A stretch of DNA of 26,350 nucleotides, taken from JBEBVQ01 sp964636205 (GTDB lineage Bacteria > Bacteroidota > Bacteroidia > Chitinophagales > Chitinophagaceae). This document shows, one piece after another, positions 24,515 through 26,350 of the stretch. Every line of letters starts with the position of its first letter. Position 1 is the stretch's first letter. The position numbers and the translations under genes are program-made. The stretch is from the NCBI GenBank assembly GCA_964636205.1, contig CAZWPF010000037.1, positions 1 to 26,350 on the forward strand, in the 5' to 3' direction. Below the pieces are notes generated by a model. That model was not told the DNA's origin, searched no databases, and saw nothing but the letters and a program-made list of their open reading frames with translations.

Positions 24515-25129
24515 ATGAAGGCAAATCGGTCTGTTTTTTCGATAATATTACTCGCTTTTTCTGCATTTGCGGCTCAGGCGCAATCAGAAAGTCGTAGCTA
24601 CGGCTCCAACTTGATAACGGCAGCACCGATTTCGGTGAGCGAACAAGGGGTGGGATTCGGTATAGGATATGAGCGGAGCTTAGATGAACGAGGAATATTT
24701 AATTTTTATCTTCCGGTTTCCTATTCTTTTCAGGGAAGAGATGATTATTATCGGTCACATATGAGGATGACCAATCCCGAGTATATGTTTCACGCATATC
24801 CCGGATTTAAAATTTATCCCGCTGGTGCCTTCGGGAAAATCCGTTATGCGGTTGGCCCATCTGTGGTGATCGGATTTGGCTCCCAATATGAAGAAAATTA
24901 CTTGTATAGTTACCCTGATCCTTGGACTGGAGTATACAAGCCGAATTATGTGGACCGTTTGGTTCTGGGTGCAATGGTCAACAATTCCCTGAATATTCAT
25001 CCGACAGAGCGTTTGTACCTCGGGATTGAAATGGGACTCGGTGTAACCTACCTCAATAAATGGGATAACAGAGTCGAAAGAAATGATGCTTTATTGCAAG
25101 CTTCTTTTCGGATGGGATACCGTTTTTAA
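24515..25129 (+). CDS. Outer-membrane beta-barrel protein, hypothetical
   Basis: A 204-residue protein with a signal peptide (MKANRSVFSIILLAFSAFAA, then QAQ) and an antiparallel beta pattern rich in Tyr, Gly and Phe. It closes with ASFRMGYRF, the C-terminal aromatic signature recognised by the BAM complex. No family could be assigned; it is not closely similar to the barrel at 16108-16638 by eye. The ATG at 24515 is preferred to a TTG two codons upstream. AACCTTTG (24504-24511) resembles a -7 box but is only three bases from the ATG and has no -33 partner. Confidence 0.72.
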   Translation: MKANRSVFSIILLAFSAFAAQAQSESRSYGSNLITAAPISVSEQGVGFGIGYERSLDERGIFNFYLPVSYSFQGRDDYYRSHMRMTNPEYMFHAYPGFKIYPAGAFGKIRYAVGPSVVIGFGSQYEENYLYSYPDPWTGVYKPNYVDRLVLGAMVNNSLNIHPTERLYLGIEMGLGVTYLNKWDNRVERNDALLQASFRMGYRF

Positions 25130-25232
25130 CAGCCACGCTGTGATTTGAGCAGGATCGCCCGATGACAAGGATATTCAATTCTTCCGGGTATTTCCATACA
25201 TTAGCAGACTGTAAAAACTCTGAGTGTAAATT

Positions 25233-26350
25233 TTGAAGCTTCCTATTTTTATAGCGAGGAGATATTTAGTTCGACAAAAGGGAACATTTTCTTCTTTTAT
25301 AATAAGACTGGCGATGGTAGCCACTGCATTGAGTGTTGCAGTGATGATCATCGCTATGGGGATTATTACCGGATTTCAACAGACGATCAGAGAGAAATTA
25401 TTCAGCTTTTGGGGACATGTTCATATCGTTCCGCATAATGCCAATCCGGCAAGTCTAATCTCCGCGACGCCAATCAGGTACGATCAGGAACTCCAAACGA
25501 AAATACAGTCATTACCCCAAGTAAAGCAAGTTGCGGCGTTTGCCTTAAGGCCCGCTATTGTGCAAGCCAACGGAATAATGGAAGGCATTCGGCTGAAGGG
25601 GATCATGCCCGACTACGCGTTTAGCCGGGGTATAGGTTTCAAGGGTGGCAAAATCGATTTCAGCGATAGCAATTATGCTACCGGTATATTGATTTCTCAA
25701 TCCATGGCCGACAGGTTGGATGTGAATCCGGGTGATGAACTGACTGTATATTTTCTGGAGCCCGGAGCGAGCTACCCGAGGGTTCGAAAATTGCAAACTG
25801 CCGGCATCTACCATACAGGAATGGACGAGGTAGATCATTTTTTCGGAGTTTGTGACTTGCGACTGTTGCAAAGGGTAAATAATTGGGAGGCCGACCACAT
25901 CAATGGCTATCAGGTAGAACTGTACAATCCGTTTTTGGCAGACTCGATAGCCATGCAGATTTATGATGAATATATAGAACCCCCGCTTTATACCGAGTCG
26001 ATTAATATGATTTATCAGAACATTTTCGACTGGTTGAATATGCAGCGGATAAATGTGAAGATACTGATCGTAATCATGTCAATCGTAGCGGTTATAAATC
26101 TGGCTGCAGCACTGTTGATCTTGATTGTGGACAGGGCCCGCATGGTCGGACTGTTCAAAGCCTTGGGAATGCCTTACAGGCAAATTCGACTGGTATTTAT
26201 CAGTTTAGCGGGTTTGATCGGGATAACAGGTATTGCATTCGGTACTGTTTTGAGTCTGGTATTAGCATGGCTACAACAACGATATGGTTTTGTAAAATTG
26301 CCGGAGTCTACCTATTATATGGATCGGGTGCCGGTTGAAATTGTATGGTG
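25233..26350 (+). CDS. LolC/LolE-like ABC transporter permease (3' partial)
   Basis: Frame open without a stop from TTG 25233 to the window end, 372 codons. N-terminal FIARRYLVRQKGTFSSFIIR followed by a transmembrane segment (about 25-48, LAMVATALSVAVMIIAMGII), then a long periplasmic domain (about 50-270), then two further membrane segments (NVKILIVIMSIVAVINLAAA; a second around GLIGITGIAFGTVLSLVLA). DRARMVGLFKALGMPYRQIR between them is the coupling-helix region of FtsX-type permeases. This is the LolC/E pattern for lipoprotein release to the outer membrane, though other FtsX-type exporters look alike. An in-frame TAA at 25227-25229 fixes the N-terminus to within two codons; TTG is the only usual start there. 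Confidence 0.85.
   Translation, partial: MKLPIFIARRYLVRQKGTFSSFIIRLAMVATALSVAVMIIAMGIITGFQQTIREKLFSFWGHVHIVPHNANPASLISATPIRYDQELQTKIQSLPQVKQVAAFALRPAIVQANGIMEGIRLKGIMPDYAFSRGIGFKGGKIDFSDSNYATGILISQSMADRLDVNPGDELTVYFLEPGASYPRVRKLQTAGIYHTGMDEVDHFFGVCDLRLLQRVNNWEADHINGYQVELYNPFLADSIAMQIYDEYIEPPLYTESINMIYQNIFDWLNMQRINVKILIVIMSIVAVINLAAALLILIVDRARMVGLFKALGMPYRQIRLVFISLAGLIGITGIAFGTVLSLVLAWLQQRYGFVKLPESTYYMDRVPVEIVW

Noticed and set aside
25545..25898. 117-residue minus-strand frame near the window end
   Set aside because: Shadow of the LolC/E-like permease, which is open across the whole stretch on the plus strand.
1..26350. CRISPR arrays, tRNA/rRNA genes, transposases, phage or toxin-antitoxin genes
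   Set aside because: None seen on either strand; the window looks like core chromosome rather than an accessory island.

Overview
The window is a piece of a Bacteroidota chromosome, probably from an environmental draft or metagenome assembly. Three large secreted proteins carry type IX secretion (T9SS) C-terminal sorting domains. The families are typical of the phylum: PafA-like phosphatase, DUF2851, TraB/GumN, an OmpH-like chaperone and a long PurM. Shine-Dalgarno sequences are almost absent, and several genes are preceded by the phylum's -7 box (TAnnTTTG). One run of 100 N (2083-2182) is an assembly gap inside the first gene. No tRNA, rRNA, CRISPR array, insertion sequence, phage or plasmid gene was seen.

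Layout. Positions 2-16043 are all on the + strand: the 3' part of a giant glycine-rich T9SS type B protein; a PafA-like alkaline phosphatase; a MacB-like permease overlapping a PyrR-like phosphoribosyltransferase; an isoaspartyl peptidase/asparaginase; a CorC/HlyC membrane protein; 3-hydroxyanthranilate dioxygenase; a thiamine-binding protein; pyrF; a DUF2851 protein; an OmpH-like chaperone; an APC amino-acid permease; and a heptose-phosphate kinase. A 15-bp perfect hairpin at 16047-16085 closes this block. Positions 16108-23084 are all on the - strand, in transcription order: ZIP metal transporter, TraB/GumN protein, LysM glucosaminidase, T9SS type A protein, T9SS type B protein and a small outer-membrane barrel. 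From 23271 the + strand resumes with purM (divergent from the ZIP gene), another outer-membrane barrel and a LolC/E-like permease cut by the window end.

How it fits together. Most genes are ordinary metabolism and envelope functions: pyrimidine and purine synthesis, LPS heptose, metal and amino-acid transport, outer-membrane biogenesis and peptidoglycan hydrolysis. They are arranged in short transcription units rather than one pathway operon. The secreted T9SS proteins are cargo; no T9SS machinery gene lies here.

I found no convincing new multi-gene system. The best second-look items are non-coding: a 101-nt nested inverted repeat that exactly bridges the pyrF stop and the next start codon and contains a terminator-like core; a perfect 20-bp palindrome overlapping the -33 element of a well-formed Bacteroidota promoter; and two -7 boxes so close to their start codons that the mRNAs may be leaderless.
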